Made by a program: the position numbers and the translations under genes. From Sulfurimicrobium lacus (lineage in GTDB: Bacteria > Pseudomonadota > Gammaproteobacteria > Burkholderiales > Sulfuricellaceae), in NCBI RefSeq assembly GCF_011764585.1, contig NZ_AP022853.1, positions 1,533,501 through 1,597,500 on the forward strand: a DNA stretch of 64,000 bases, written 5' to 3'. Below, one piece after another: positions 32,324 to 41,862 of this stretch. Under the pieces are notes generated by a model that made no database searches, was not told the origin of the DNA, and worked only from the letters and a program-made list of their open reading frames with translations. Position 1 is the first letter of the stretch, and every line of letters begins with the position of its first letter.

Positions 32324-34703
32324 TTATACAAGATCTGCCGTCAGCCAGTGCTTGTCCTGCACGTTGACCGGCTTGCTGAAATAGTAGCCCTGGCCGTAGT
32401 TCACGCCCATCTTGATCAGCATGGCGATGGTTTCCTCGTCTTCGATGTGTTCGGCGATGGTGTGCGCGCCGATCACATTGGCCAGTTCGCGGATCTGTTC
32501 GACGATCTTCACGTCTTCCACGTTTTCCTTGAGCTGCAGCACGAAGCTGCCGTCGATCTTGACGAATTCCGGGCGCAGTTGGCAGGTAGCTATAAGTGGA
32601 GTAGCCGACGCCGAAATCGTCGAGCGCGACATTGCAGCCCCCGGCGCGAATTTCGTTGAACATCTTGATGAATTCCGCGGACATTTCCGTGGTCTGGCGT
32701 TCGGTGAATTCCAGCGTGATCGGGCGTCCCTTGGCGATGGGGGAATGCAGCAGGTCGCGCAGTTGCTGGGTGAATTCCGGGGCGAAGAAGGAGTTCAGGC
32801 TGATGTTGACGAACAGGTGCACGTTCTTGGGGATCAGGCGCAGCGACTCGCCGATCACGAACAGGTCCATGTCGCGGATCAGGCCGAGATCCTCGGCGAT
32901 GGGGATGAAATCGTCCGCGGGCACGAAACCGTCGCCGCGCCGCATGCGCGTCAGCACTTCGTAGGCGAATATCTTGCGCGTCTTTAGGTCGACGATGGGC
33001 TGCATGAAAGGCAGGATCATGCCGGCGGAGATGGCGTTGCGCAGTTCGAATCCCTGCGAGAAGATGTCCATGATGGCTTCGCCGCGCTCCTTGGACAGCG
33101 TGTCCACGCGGTTGCGCCCGCTCTGTTTGGCGTGATAGAGCGCCACGTCGGCGGCGCGCACCAGGTCGAGAGGGATCTTGCCGTGCAGCGGCGCCACCGC
33201 GATACCGATCGAGGTTTGTATGGTCAGCTGGCCGACGGTGAGGGGCAGGACGATGCGGCTGAGGTCTTCGTGGATCATGTGTCCGATGCGGCTGGCCTCT
33301 TCCGCGTTCACGTTTTGCAGCAGGATGGCGAATTCGTCGCCGGCGATGCGTGCTACCGCGCCGCCCTGGTGTTCGTTGGCTCGCAGCGTACTGGCCACCT
33401 TGCGCAATACTTCGTCGCCTACCGGGTGGCCGTAGGTGTCGTTGATGAACTTGAATCCGTCGATGTCCACGATCACCAGCGCCAGCGGCAGGTTCTTGTG
33501 CAGGTTCATGTGCAGCAGGTTTTCGAGCAGGTCGTCGAAGTGGCGGCGGTTGTATACACCGGTGAGCGGGTCGGTGATGGTGAGGCGGTAGAGATCCTGC
33601 TCGTGCTGGCGCTGCAGTTCCTGAAGATGCAGTGTCTCGGTGACGTCTTCCAGCGTGCTGATCAGCCCGGTGACGGTGCCCGACTCGTCGCGCTGCAGCG
33701 AGGTGCTCATCTGCATCCACACCGATTTGCCGTCGCGGGCGCGCACTTCCAGTTGCAGATCGGTGAGCGGGATATGTACCAGCCGGCCGACTTCGAAATA
33801 ACTCTGGTGCTTGGGCTGGATCAGGAATTCGGCGAAGGGGCGGTGCAGTGTGGTTTCGGTGGCATAGCCGGTGAGCGCTTCCCAGGTCGGGTTGAGGAAG
33901 GTGATATGGCCGGACTGGTCCACCTCCAGCAGCACTTCCTGCATGTTGTTCACCAGGTTGCGCAGCTTGAGCTCGTTTTCCGCCAGCTGGCTGCGCGTTT
34001 GCTCCAGTTCGCGAATCTGACGCTTCATGGTCTTGGCGCTCTCGACGAAGGCGTCGGAGAGGTTCTTCACTTCGTCGCTGGCATTGGCCGCGGTCGCCAG
34101 CATGGTCTTGTCCCAGTTGCCCTGCGAGACTTCCCTGGCCATGGCGGCAAGCGGCGTGAGCGGGGCCATCACCGACTTCACCAGCAGCTGGATGGCGATC
34201 AGGTCCACTCCGAGCAGCAGCATGAAGAGGTAGGACACGTCGTTGAGCAAAGTGTGGATTTTTTCGTTCAGGACGTCATTCGACAGCTGGACGGTGATCA
34301 GGCCCAAAGAGCCGCGTGAAGATTTCAATTCCGTCGTCACCGTGGGCTTGAGTTCGGCCGCCTGGAACCAGCCCGCCACCGGGTGCAACGGGATGACTTC
34401 CTTGGATTGCTGGAACAGCTGGTTGCCCTGGCCGTCCTTGACGGTGATGGCGCTGATGGCGCGGTCGCCGAGCACGGTGCCGAGGTAAGTGTCGATGCCG
34501 TGCGGGTCGAACTCGATGAGATGGGTGACCGCGGGCGCCGTAATGGCGATCATCTTGTGTCCCAGCACCTGGCGGTTGGTGATCTCGGTGCCGACCTGCT
34601 GGATCAGCATGTAGAGGCTGAACAACCCCACCACCAGCAACTGCAGCATGGCGATGGCGAGCATGATGCGCATGTGCAGGGTGCGGGGCTGGAAGAATTT
34701 CAT
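32324..34703 (-). pseudogene. GGDEF-EAL c-di-GMP protein with PAS sensor, frameshifted in the EAL domain
   Basis: Order of parts: membrane helix (about 12-32), periplasmic sensor, second helix near 160-180, HAMP, PAS (about 245-360), GGDEF with AGDEF in place of GGDEF, and EAL beginning FAYEVLTRMRRGD. The frame is lost at about 32584, where FGVGYSTYSYL should run on to RPEFVKIDG; the continuation is intact in another frame to 32324. Comparing SYL with the continuing QLRPEF suggests loss of two bases. Reading on in frame gives an arginine-rich, non-EAL tail to 32313. This could be real inactivation of the phosphodiesterase or a sequence error. The cyclase part is untouched. Confidence 0.85.
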
Positions 34704-34742
34704 CGGGAATCCGGGGATTGTTTTGCTGTTGACTTCGTGAGC

Positions 34743-35507
34743 TTATTCTAAGGTGGGCAGGAAATAATTGCCATCACTTGTTGCGACCGTCTGAAAGCGG
34801 CACTGGTAAAGGTTTTCCATGGCATTTTGCGTGATCATGAGAGGCGTGTCGCCGCCTGCGATTTTGCCGCCGTCATGGATCAGCAGCGCGTGATCGCAGA
34901 AGCGGCTGGCCCAGAAGATGTCGTGCAGCACCATCACCACGGTTTTCCCTGCGTCGCGGGCGAGCTGGCGGAAAAGCTGCATCACGGCGAGCTGGTGCGG
35001 CAGGTCGAGATGCTGCAGCGGTTCGTCGAGAAAATAGATGTCCGGCGCCTGCGCCAGCAGCAGGGCGATGCGCACGCGCTGGCGTTCTCCGCCGGACAGC
35101 GTGCTCAGCGCCTGCCGCTCGGCGTGCGCCATGCCGACAAGCTGCAATGCGCGGCGCGCAGCGGCGATGTCGCTGATGTCCGGCGTCAGCGTGGCGCTAT
35201 GGGGGAAGCGGCCCAGCAGCACGTAATCCAGCGCCGTGCCGGAAAATGCCGTGGTTTCTTCCTGCAGCAGGGCGCCGACGCGCTGCGCCAGCCGGCGGCG
35301 CGGAATTTCACTCAGCGGCAGGCCGTCCAGGCATACGCGGCCGGCGGCGGGCTTGCCGAGCCCGCTCAGTGCGTGCAGCAGGGTGGTCTTGCCGCTGCCG
35401 TTCTTGCCCAGCACGGCCCAGCATTGGCCCGCTTCCAGACTCAGCGTCAGGTCCTGGCAAAGCACCTTGCCGGGCACTTCAAGATGGAGATTTTCAGTAC
35501 TTAACAA
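34743..35507 (-). CDS. ABC importer ATPase, BtuD/FecE/FhuC family
   Basis: 254 residues from TTG 35507, which overlaps the permease stop by seven bases and gives the normal family N terminus (LSTENLHLEVPGK). It has Walker A GKNGSGKTT, LSGGERQR signature, Walker B DIYFLDEP and an HD-switch (LHDIFWASRF). It powers uptake of a cobalamin or siderophore through the neighbouring BtuC/FecCD-type permease. No periplasmic binding protein gene adjoins. B12 is favoured slightly by the CbiM-like gene nearby, but siderophore uptake is equally consistent. Confidence 0.88.
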   Translation of the reverse strand: MLSTENLHLEVPGKVLCQDLTLSLEAGQCWAVLGKNGSGKTTLLHALSGLGKPAAGRVCLDGLPLSEIPRRRLAQRVGALLQEETTAFSGTALDYVLLGRFPHSATLTPDISDIAAARRALQLVGMAHAERQALSTLSGGERQRVRIALLLAQAPDIYFLDEPLQHLDLPHQLAVMQLFRQLARDAGKTVVMVLHDIFWASRFCDHALLIHDGGKIAGGDTPLMITQNAMENLYQCRFQTVATSDGNYFLPTLE

Positions 35508-36463
35508 TTTTGTCGGGCATCTTGCCGGGACAGCAGGAACAACAGCAGCGGCACGCCGAGCAGGGCGGTCAGCACGCCGGCCGGCAATTGTTGCGGCGCG
35601 ATCACGCTGCGCGCCAGGGTGTCGGCCAGGGTGAGGAAGCTGCCGCCCAGCAGGATGGCGCAGGGCACCAGCCAGCGGTGGCTGTGCACGCCGAGCAGGC
35701 GCAGCAGGTGCGGCACGATCAGGCCGACGAAGCCGATGCTGCCGCCTTCCAGTACCGCGGCGGTGGTGGCTACTGCCGCCGCGAGGTAAATGCCGCCCTG
35801 CAGCGGCAGTACTGCGACGCCGAGGGATTTTGCCTTCAGTTCGCCGATGGCCAGCACGTCGAGATGGCGCGCCAGCATCCAGCCCGCGCTGCCGGTGGCA
35901 AGCAGCGCGGTCCATGCCAGGGCCGGTTGCCGGGCGTAGGACAGGTCGCCCATGAGCCAGTACAGCATGCCGTGCAGGCCGCTGCCGGGCGCGAGGCTGA
36001 GCATCAGGCTGATCAGCGCGCCGAACCCGGCGGACAGGGCCACACCGGTGAGCAGCAGGTGGTGCATGCTCCAGGCGTGGCGGTTGAAGCTCAGGGCCAG
36101 TACCAGCAGCATGGCGCCGAGCGCGCCGCCCAGCGCGGCGAACTGCACTGCCGCGGCCAGCCCCAGCAGCATCGCGCCCAGCGCGCCCACCGCCGCGCCG
36201 CCGGAGATGCCGAGCAGGTAGGGGTCGGCCAGCGGGTTGCGCAACAGGACTTGCAGCAGCACGCCAGACAGCGCCAGCAGGGCGCCGCAGGCAAAGGCGC
36301 TGGCGGCGCGCGGGGCGCGCAGTTGCCAGAGAATTTCCCGCGACGTGCCGTTGCCGTCGAAAAGTTGCGTCAGCGAAAGGTCCGCGCTGCCGCTCAGCAA
36401 AGCAGCCGCCAGGCTGGCGGGGGCGAGCAGCAGGAGACCGTAGAACAGCAGGCGATGGCGCAT
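35501..36463 (-). CDS. ABC importer permease, BtuC/FecCD family
   Basis: 320 residues with about ten helices, typical FecCD length. Family motifs are QLRAPRAASAFACGALLALSG, LLRNPLADPYLLGISGGAAV and GFVGLIVPHLLRLLG. It would form the channel of a B12 or iron-siderophore importer. ATG 36463 overlaps the stop of the HAD gene by one base (TGATG), and its stop overlaps the ATPase start. The TonB-ExbBD-like genes 1.5 kb away would energise the matching outer-membrane receptor, which is not in the window. Confidence 0.9.
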   Translation of the reverse strand: MRHRLLFYGLLLLAPASLAAALLSGSADLSLTQLFDGNGTSREILWQLRAPRAASAFACGALLALSGVLLQVLLRNPLADPYLLGISGGAAVGALGAMLLGLAAAVQFAALGGALGAMLLVLALSFNRHAWSMHHLLLTGVALSAGFGALISLMLSLAPGSGLHGMLYWLMGDLSYARQPALAWTALLATGSAGWMLARHLDVLAIGELKAKSLGVAVLPLQGGIYLAAAVATTAAVLEGGSIGFVGLIVPHLLRLLGVHSHRWLVPCAILLGGSFLTLADTLARSVIAPQQLPAGVLTALLGVPLLLFLLSRQDARQNC

Positions 36464-37125
36464 CAGCGCAGGCTGAGGATCGGCCAGCCGTGCCGTTCTG
36501 CGTGTGCCTTGAGGGTGGGGTCCGGGTCGACCGCGACAGGGTGGCTGACGCGCTGCAGCAGCGGCAGGTCGTTCAGCGAGTCGCTGTAGAAGTGGCTTTC
36601 CGTCACGTCGCCCCACTGGACGCCGCGGCTGGCCAGCCAGGCGTCGAGGCGGGTGATTTTGCCTTCGCGGAAGGAAGGCGTGCCGGACACCTTGCCGGTA
36701 AATTCGCCGTTCACCTGTTCTGGTTCGGTGGCGATCAGGTGTTCCACACCGAATTCCTGCGCAATGGGGCGGGTGACGAAGCTGTTGGTGGCGGTCACGA
36801 TGGCGACCAGGTCGGCTTCCTGCAGATGCCGCTTCACCAGCTCCCGCCCCTTGGCGGTGACGATGGGCAGGATCTTGCGTTGCATGAATTCGCGATGCCA
36901 GGCATCGAGCTGGCTGCGCGTGTGGCGCGCCAGGGGCTTGAGCTGGAAATCGAGGAATTCGTGGATGTCCAGCGTACCCGCCTTGTACTGGTCGTAAAAC
37001 GCCTGGTTGCGCGCTTCATAGACTTCCTGGTCGAGCACGCCCTGCTCGATCAGGAACTGAGCCCATTCGAAATCGCTGTCGCCGGCGAGCAGCGTGTTGT
37101 CCAGGTCGAAAAGCGCCAATCGCAA
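36463..37125 (-). CDS. HAD-IB family phosphatase (phosphoserine phosphatase-like)
   Basis: 220 residues with the three HAD motifs: FDLDNT (Asp7, Asp9), TATN near residue 110, and DSLNDLPLL near 185. Subfamily IB includes SerB-like and histidinol-phosphatase-like enzymes; the natural phosphoester is not known. It overlaps the permease start by one base, so it may be the first gene of the importer operon. In cobalamin contexts such enzymes may act on alpha-ribazole phosphate, but that is a guess. Confidence 0.85.
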   Translation of the reverse strand: MRLALFDLDNTLLAGDSDFEWAQFLIEQGVLDQEVYEARNQAFYDQYKAGTLDIHEFLDFQLKPLARHTRSQLDAWHREFMQRKILPIVTAKGRELVKRHLQEADLVAIVTATNSFVTRPIAQEFGVEHLIATEPEQVNGEFTGKVSGTPSFREGKITRLDAWLASRGVQWGDVTESHFYSDSLNDLPLLQRVSHPVAVDPDPTLKAHAERHGWPILSLR

Positions 37126-37177
37126 GATTCTTACTCCACGTTAAATTGAGCGCCAAAGTATAGCGTAAAATATCACG

Positions 37178-37846
37178 ATGAATTTGCCCGACCATCTCCT
37201 GCCGGCTGCCTGGTACTGGTTCGCATACGCCCTGTATGCCGTGGTGCTGGGGGGCGCGCTTTATGCCGCGCCGTGGCGCCGGCTGCGCGACAACGAGCAG
37301 CTTCATCTCTGGCTCGGCACCTGCGTGTCGCTGATGTTGATGTGGAGCTATCTCAAGACCGGCATCAAGCCGGGGCTGAATTTCCACGTGCTCGGCGCGA
37401 CCCTGTTTACCCTGATGTTCGGGCCTTACCTTGCCATTGTCGGCCTGAGCGTGGTCCTGCTGGGGGTGACTTATTTCGGCTACAGCGGCTGGGAAAGCTT
37501 CCCTGCCAACGCCTTGCTGATGGGGGCGTTGCCGGTGGCGGTGAGCTATGCCATTTACCGCCTGGCGGACGGCAAATTGCCCAATCACTTTTTTGTCTAT
37601 ATTTTCATCAACGCCTTTCTGGGAGGGGCGCTGGCGATGACTGTCGTCGGCCTGGCGGTGACCGGCATGTTTGCGTTGTCCGGCGCTTATTCGACGGATT
37701 ACCTCATCAGCAACTACCTGCCCTACTACTTGCTGATGGCTTGGTCCGAGGCGGTGCTGACCGGCATGCTGGCCACCCTGATGGTGGTGTACAAGCCGGA
37801 ATGGGTGTCGACCTTCGACGACGCGCGCTATATCCGCAACAAATAA
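37178..37846 (+). CDS. CbiM-like / COG3235-type membrane protein (energy-coupling-factor permease family)
   Basis: 222 residues with six or seven helices. It resembles the CbiM family of cobalt or nickel ECF substrate components, but it starts MNLPDHLLPAAW and lacks the Met-His N terminus that binds metal in CbiM/NikM. It diverges from the HAD and importer genes with a 52-base gap. No partner ATPase or CbiQ gene follows. Transport of a corrinoid or metal is plausible, not shown. Confidence 0.72.
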   Translation: MNLPDHLLPAAWYWFAYALYAVVLGGALYAAPWRRLRDNEQLHLWLGTCVSLMLMWSYLKTGIKPGLNFHVLGATLFTLMFGPYLAIVGLSVVLLGVTYFGYSGWESFPANALLMGALPVAVSYAIYRLADGKLPNHFFVYIFINAFLGGALAMTVVGLAVTGMFALSGAYSTDYLISNYLPYYLLMAWSEAVLTGMLATLMVVYKPEWVSTFDDARYIRNK

Positions 37847-37909
37847 ACAGTCCGGATTACTCATTAAGCCGATTTGAGCGCCGGCGAGCAGGGGCGGGCA
37901 AGAAAGAAT

Positions 37910-38818
37910 TCATGGCGCGGCTTGCCATGGCGGCATCCCTTTTCGTGATGCAAGCCTGCGAGGTTCGGCGCTGGCTCCAAAAAACTCACGCATCAAGAAA
38001 TCTTCCAGTCCCGCGTTATCTTCCATGCGCGCGGAAAGCACAATCACGCGGTCGAGGCGCTGCGATTCCCAATTAAAATCGCCTTTGTAATATTTGCGAA
38101 TCAGTTCAATCATGCTGCGTACCATGGCGCGCTCCAAATCGCCATTTGGTCCCGCATCGACCTCGATCAATTCGCGCCGTGAATTGCTCGACCCCGTTGT
38201 CCAGCCGCGAAATGAAAATTTACCCGTATGCAGGCCCAAGCTGATGATTTGGAATACCCCGTTCGTGCCTTGCGGCTGGAGGTTGCGCTTGATGTTCGCC
38301 ATCCTGACCTCGTCCGCCGAAGGCTCGCGTGCGGCAGGCATCTCCGCTGCGCGGCGACGCTCTCTGGCGGCATTGACGAAGGCCATCAAGTCCGTCGGTG
38401 GCGATAAATCCGGTGCGGCATCTGCCGGAATCTCGGGCTTGACTGCTGCGATGTCGGTACGGGGAGCCGCGTCAGGGGGCGGTTTTATTTTGGGTTTGTC
38501 CGCCGGTCTGGGCGGGGATTTGGGCCGAACTTCCGCCGGCTTTGCCGGAAGTTCGGCTGCCACTTCGGGCAATTCCACAAAACGTGCTTCCACGGGTGCG
38601 GGCGCTGCCGTTTCGACCTTGGGGACGATCAGGGAGGGGGCGAATTTCCACATGATCGCCAGCCACATGATCGCCGCCAGCGGTATCGGCCACCACAGCC
38701 TGATCTCCCTGGGGCGGGAATCGGGCATATGGACGCGCACGATCTCGCCACAGTTGCCGCATATGGCATGCCGAACCTCCCTTGGCAGGAAATCCGGCGA
38801 GCTTGCCGCATTACTCAT
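37910..38818 (-). CDS. TonB-like energy transducer with an atypical C-terminal domain
   Basis: 302 residues: a cytoplasmic N-terminal region with a CGNC knuckle (Cys20, Cys23), one membrane helix (about 41-60), a proline/lysine-rich periplasmic stretch (about 70-150), and a C-terminal globular domain. That layout, plus the ExbB and ExbD genes directly upstream, marks it as a TonB analogue. The C-terminal domain (about 200-295) does not show the usual TonB pattern (YP-x(n)-G-x-V-x-V-x-F) and is not one I recognise. The ATG at 38818 overlaps exbD by eight bases. Confidence 0.7.
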   Translation of the reverse strand: MSNAASSPDFLPREVRHAICGNCGEIVRVHMPDSRPREIRLWWPIPLAAIMWLAIMWKFAPSLIVPKVETAAPAPVEARFVELPEVAAELPAKPAEVRPKSPPRPADKPKIKPPPDAAPRTDIAAVKPEIPADAAPDLSPPTDLMAFVNAARERRRAAEMPAAREPSADEVRMANIKRNLQPQGTNGVFQIISLGLHTGKFSFRGWTTGSSNSRRELIEVDAGPNGDLERAMVRSMIELIRKYYKGDFNWESQRLDRVIVLSARMEDNAGLEDFLMREFFGASAEPRRLASRKGMPPWQAAP

Positions 38819-39221
38819 GTTTTACCGCGATCAGGAAGTTCCGGGCGCCGGCGGCACGGGCCTGCAGCATCGCCTGCACCACGATGCCCTGCGGCGCGGC
38901 ATTGTCCGCCGACACCACGACGCCCTGTTGCGAATTTTTCAGCAGCGGCCCGAGCGTGGCGGCCAGGGTTTGCAGGGTCACCGGCGTGCGGTTGACAAGG
39001 ATTTTGCTGTCGGCGGTCAGCGTCAGGGTGACCGGCGAATCTGCCTTGAGCTTCTCTGCTTTCCCCTGGGGCAGGTTCACTTGCAGCGAATCGAGGTTCT
39101 GCATCGACAGAGAGGACAGCATGAAGGTCGCCAGCAGGAAGAACATCACGTCGATCATCGGGATGATTTCAATGCGCCCCTTGCGGTACGTCCGGGGCTT
39201 ACGCAGCTTCATGGGCGTCAC
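38811..39221 (-). CDS. exbD: ExbD/TolR-family proton-channel subunit
   Basis: 136 residues: short cytoplasmic start, one membrane helix with the conserved proton-carrying Asp in IIPMIDVMFFLLATFM, and a periplasmic domain. With ExbB it converts proton flow into movement of the TonB-like partner. It overlaps exbB by 23 bases and the TonB-like gene by eight. TolR would be the alternative, but no Pal or TolB genes are near. Confidence 0.9.
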   Translation of the reverse strand: MTPMKLRKPRTYRKGRIEIIPMIDVMFFLLATFMLSSLSMQNLDSLQVNLPQGKAEKLKADSPVTLTLTADSKILVNRTPVTLQTLAATLGPLLKNSQQGVVVSADNAAPQGIVVQAMLQARAAGARNFLIAVKHE

Positions 39222-39846
39222 CCTGCTGGTCGAGGCGGATGTGGTCGATCAGACGTGTGCCGAGGCGTTCCATTTCGTCCATCGTTTGCGATTGCACACG
39301 CGAGAAATAATTGAAGCCGAACAGGGCAATCACCGCGATCATCAAGCCGATGGCCGTGGCAATCAGCGCCTGGGCCACGCCGCCCGTCACCCCGGTGGGA
39401 TTCACGATGCCGCTGCCGCCTATGATCCTGAAGGCATCCATCATGCCGCCGATGGTGCCCATCAGCCCGAGCAGGGGTGCGGCGGTGACGATGGTCTCCA
39501 GCACCCACAACCTGCGGGCGAGGGATGTTTCGATCAGCTGGGCTTCGTCTGCCGCACGGGATTCGGTCCACCATGCGGGACGCCGCCGGTTGGCGATGAC
39601 CACCTCGAAAAAGCGCCTGAAATAGTGGCGCTCGCTCAAGCCGTAAAGCCTTTTCTCCAGTTCGTCCCAGGCGAAGCCATAAGTCTCGGCGAGTCGGAGC
39701 AGGTCGAGCGGCAGGCGGGCGTAGCGCCAATAGACGTACGCCTTCTCGAGCATGATGGCCAGGGCGATGACCGCCAGCAGCGACAAGGGCAGGATGATCA
39801 TCCCGCCGAGTTTTATGGCGATCCAGGTTTCGTGTAGGTCTTGCAT
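39199..39846 (-). CDS. exbB: ExbB/TolQ-family proton-channel subunit
   Basis: 215 residues with three membrane helices. The MotA/TolQ/ExbB signature is present (TAAPLLGLMGTIGGMMDAF, then GVAQALIATAIGLMIA). It is the first gene of an exbB-exbD-tonB-like run and would drive TonB-dependent outer-membrane uptake. The nearby BtuCD-like importer is a logical inner-membrane partner. Confidence 0.9.
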   Translation of the reverse strand: MQDLHETWIAIKLGGMIILPLSLLAVIALAIMLEKAYVYWRYARLPLDLLRLAETYGFAWDELEKRLYGLSERHYFRRFFEVVIANRRRPAWWTESRAADEAQLIETSLARRLWVLETIVTAAPLLGLMGTIGGMMDAFRIIGGSGIVNPTGVTGGVAQALIATAIGLMIAVIALFGFNYFSRVQSQTMDEMERLGTRLIDHIRLDQQGDAHEAA

Positions 39847-39937
39847 GCATATCTCCGTGTGGGGATGGGATTGAAAGTACGAGGGGCGGCGGTTGCCGCT
39901 TGCCCTGAATAGCAGTTAATCGGGAAGGAGACGGGGT

Positions 39938-41146
39938 TTACTCGTGCCGCAGCGCCTCGATGGGGTCGAGCCGGGCCGCGCGCTGTGCCGGGAAGTAGCC
40001 GAAAATCACGCCGATCGCAGCCGAGAACAGGAAAGACAGCAGGTTGATGCCGGGGTTGAAGAGGAAAGGCACCTGCATCAATTGCGCCAGCCCGACCGAG
40101 GCCGCCGTGGCCAGCGCGATGCCGACCAGCCCGCCGAAGGAGGACAGGGCCACCGCCTCGATCAGGAACTGCAGCAACACTTCCCGTTCCAGCGCGCCGA
40201 TGGCGAGGCGGATGCCGATTTCCCGGGTGCGCTCGGTCACCGACACCAGCATGATGTTCATGATGCCGATGCCGCCCACCAGCAAACTCACCGCCGCCAC
40301 CGCGCCGAGCAGGGCGGTCATGATACGGATGGTGCCGGACAGGGTTTCCGCGATTTGCTTGGTGTCGAGGACGTTGAAATCGTCTTCCTCGTTATCCGAA
40401 ATCTTGCGCCGCTCGCGCATCAGCAGGTTGATCTGCTCGATCACCTTGGCGTTGGATGCGCCGGCTTTCACCGAGACCATGAGCGTGCTCACGTCCTGGC
40501 TGCCGGTCAGCCGCCGCTGCACGGTGCGCAGCGGCATGATCACCGTGTCGTCCTGATCCATGCCCATCGCACCCTGGCCTTTCGACGCCAGCAGGCCGAC
40601 GATTTCGCAGGAGAACTGCTTGATGCGGATCTCGTTGCCGAGCGGGTTCTGGCTGCCGAACAGTTCGCGCCGCACGCTCTCGCCGATCACGCACACCGAT
40701 TTGCCGGCGCGCTCTTCGGCCTCGCTGAACACGCGCCCGGCGGCCAGCTTCCAGTTGCCGGTCTGGAAGTAGGCATTGGTGCTGCCGTTGATGGTGGTGG
40801 ACCAGTTCTTGGCGCCGTAGACCACGGTCACGCTGCGGTTGACCGTCGGCGCAACCGCCTCCAGGCCGTTGATCTGGGTACGGATGGCATCGGCGTCGGC
40901 GAGCTTGAAATTGGGCGCGCCGGCGGAATCCCGCCCCGGACCTAAGCGCTTGCCGGGGCGCACCATCAGCAGGTTGCTGCCGAGGCTGGAAATCTGGTCC
41001 GACACCACCTTGGTGGCGCCGTTGCCCAGGGTCACCATGGTGATCACCGCGCTGACGCCGATGACGATGCCGAGGATGGTGAGGAAGGAGCGCATCAGGT
41101 TGCGCCGGATTTCGCGCAGGGCAAGCAGGAGCGTGTTCCACAGCAT
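39938..41146 (-). CDS. MacB-type ABC transporter permease (FtsX fold)
   Basis: 402 residues with four membrane helices and a large periplasmic domain (about 45-270) between helix 1 and helix 2, the MacB layout without its own ATPase. Motifs: RSFLTILGIVIGVSAVI at the N terminus and EIGIRLAIGALEREVLLQFL before the last helices. It would work with the separate ATPase, the MacA-like adaptor and a TolC-like channel encoded upstream. The ATG at 41146 shares one base with the ATPase stop. Confidence 0.92.
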   Translation of the reverse strand: MLWNTLLLALREIRRNLMRSFLTILGIVIGVSAVITMVTLGNGATKVVSDQISSLGSNLLMVRPGKRLGPGRDSAGAPNFKLADADAIRTQINGLEAVAPTVNRSVTVVYGAKNWSTTINGSTNAYFQTGNWKLAAGRVFSEAEERAGKSVCVIGESVRRELFGSQNPLGNEIRIKQFSCEIVGLLASKGQGAMGMDQDDTVIMPLRTVQRRLTGSQDVSTLMVSVKAGASNAKVIEQINLLMRERRKISDNEEDDFNVLDTKQIAETLSGTIRIMTALLGAVAAVSLLVGGIGIMNIMLVSVTERTREIGIRLAIGALEREVLLQFLIEAVALSSFGGLVGIALATAASVGLAQLMQVPFLFNPGINLLSFLFSAAIGVIFGYFPAQRAARLDPIEALRHE

Positions 41147-41862
41147 TAAATATTTCCCCCGTTGCGGGTGTCGCTGTCCACCAGACCGTCCACGAAATGT
41201 ACGATGCGCTGGGCGTATCGGGCCATTTCCGGTTCGTGGGTGACCATCAGGATGGTGATGCCCTGATCGCGGTTGAGGGCGGTCAGCAGCGCCATGATTT
41301 CGTGACTGGTTTTACTGTCCAGGTTGCCGGTGGGCTCGTCCGCCAGCAGCAGGGTCGGTTTGGTGACGATGGCGCGGGCCACGGCGACCCGTTGCTGCTG
41401 GCCGCCGGAGAGTTCCGCCTGGGTGTGGTGTTCCCACCCCTTGAGGCCCACCGATGTCAGCGCTGCGCGTGCCGCCGCGTGGCGCGCGGCGGCGCTTTCG
41501 CCGCGATAGAGCAGGGGCAGTTCCACGTTTTCCTGCGCCGAGGTGCGCGCCAGCAGGTTGAAGCCCTGGAACACGAAGCCGAGGTAATGGCGGCGCAGCA
41601 GGGCGCGCTGGTTGCGGTTCATCTGTTCGACATGGACGCCGCGAAATCGGTAGGCGCCGCTGCTGGGGATGTCGAGGCAGCCGAGGATGTTCATCGCCGT
41701 GGACTTGCCCGATCCGCTCGGTCCCATGATGGCGACGAACTCCCCTTCATGGATCGCGAGGTCGATGCCGCGCAGGGCCTGGAATGCAACCTGGCCCTGG
41801 CCGTAGGTCTTGGTGATGGCGCTCAGTTCGATGAGCGGGGCCGCTGCGTTGTTGCTGCTCAT
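41146..41862 (-). CDS. MacB/LolD-type ABC transporter ATPase
   Basis: 238 residues, complete ATPase: Walker [18 protein letters not shown] signature, Walker [14 protein letters not shown] and the H-loop THEPEMARY. The ATG at 41862 overlaps the adaptor-gene stop as ATGA, which sets the start. With the FtsX-fold permease it forms a two-gene MacB. The tripartite pump could export a macrolide-like compound, peptide or lipopeptide; no substrate is shown. Confidence 0.93.
   Translation of the reverse strand: MSSNNAAAPLIELSAITKTYGQGQVAFQALRGIDLAIHEGEFVAIMGPSGSGKSTAMNILGCLDIPSSGAYRFRGVHVEQMNRNQRALLRRHYLGFVFQGFNLLARTSAQENVELPLLYRGESAAARHAAARAALTSVGLKGWEHHTQAELSGGQQQRVAVARAIVTKPTLLLADEPTGNLDSKTSHEIMALLTALNRDQGITILMVTHEPEMARYAQRIVHFVDGLVDSDTRNGGNI

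Noticed and set aside
32313-32583. Arginine-rich C-terminal extension of the GGDEF-EAL protein read in the original frame
   Set aside because: The conserved EAL continuation is in another frame, so the extension is out-of-frame translation after the frameshift.
37126-37177. Possible cobalamin riboswitch before the CbiM-like gene
   Set aside because: The gap is only 52 bases and has no B12-box-like GCCACTG segment. The importer genes also lack a leader of sufficient length.
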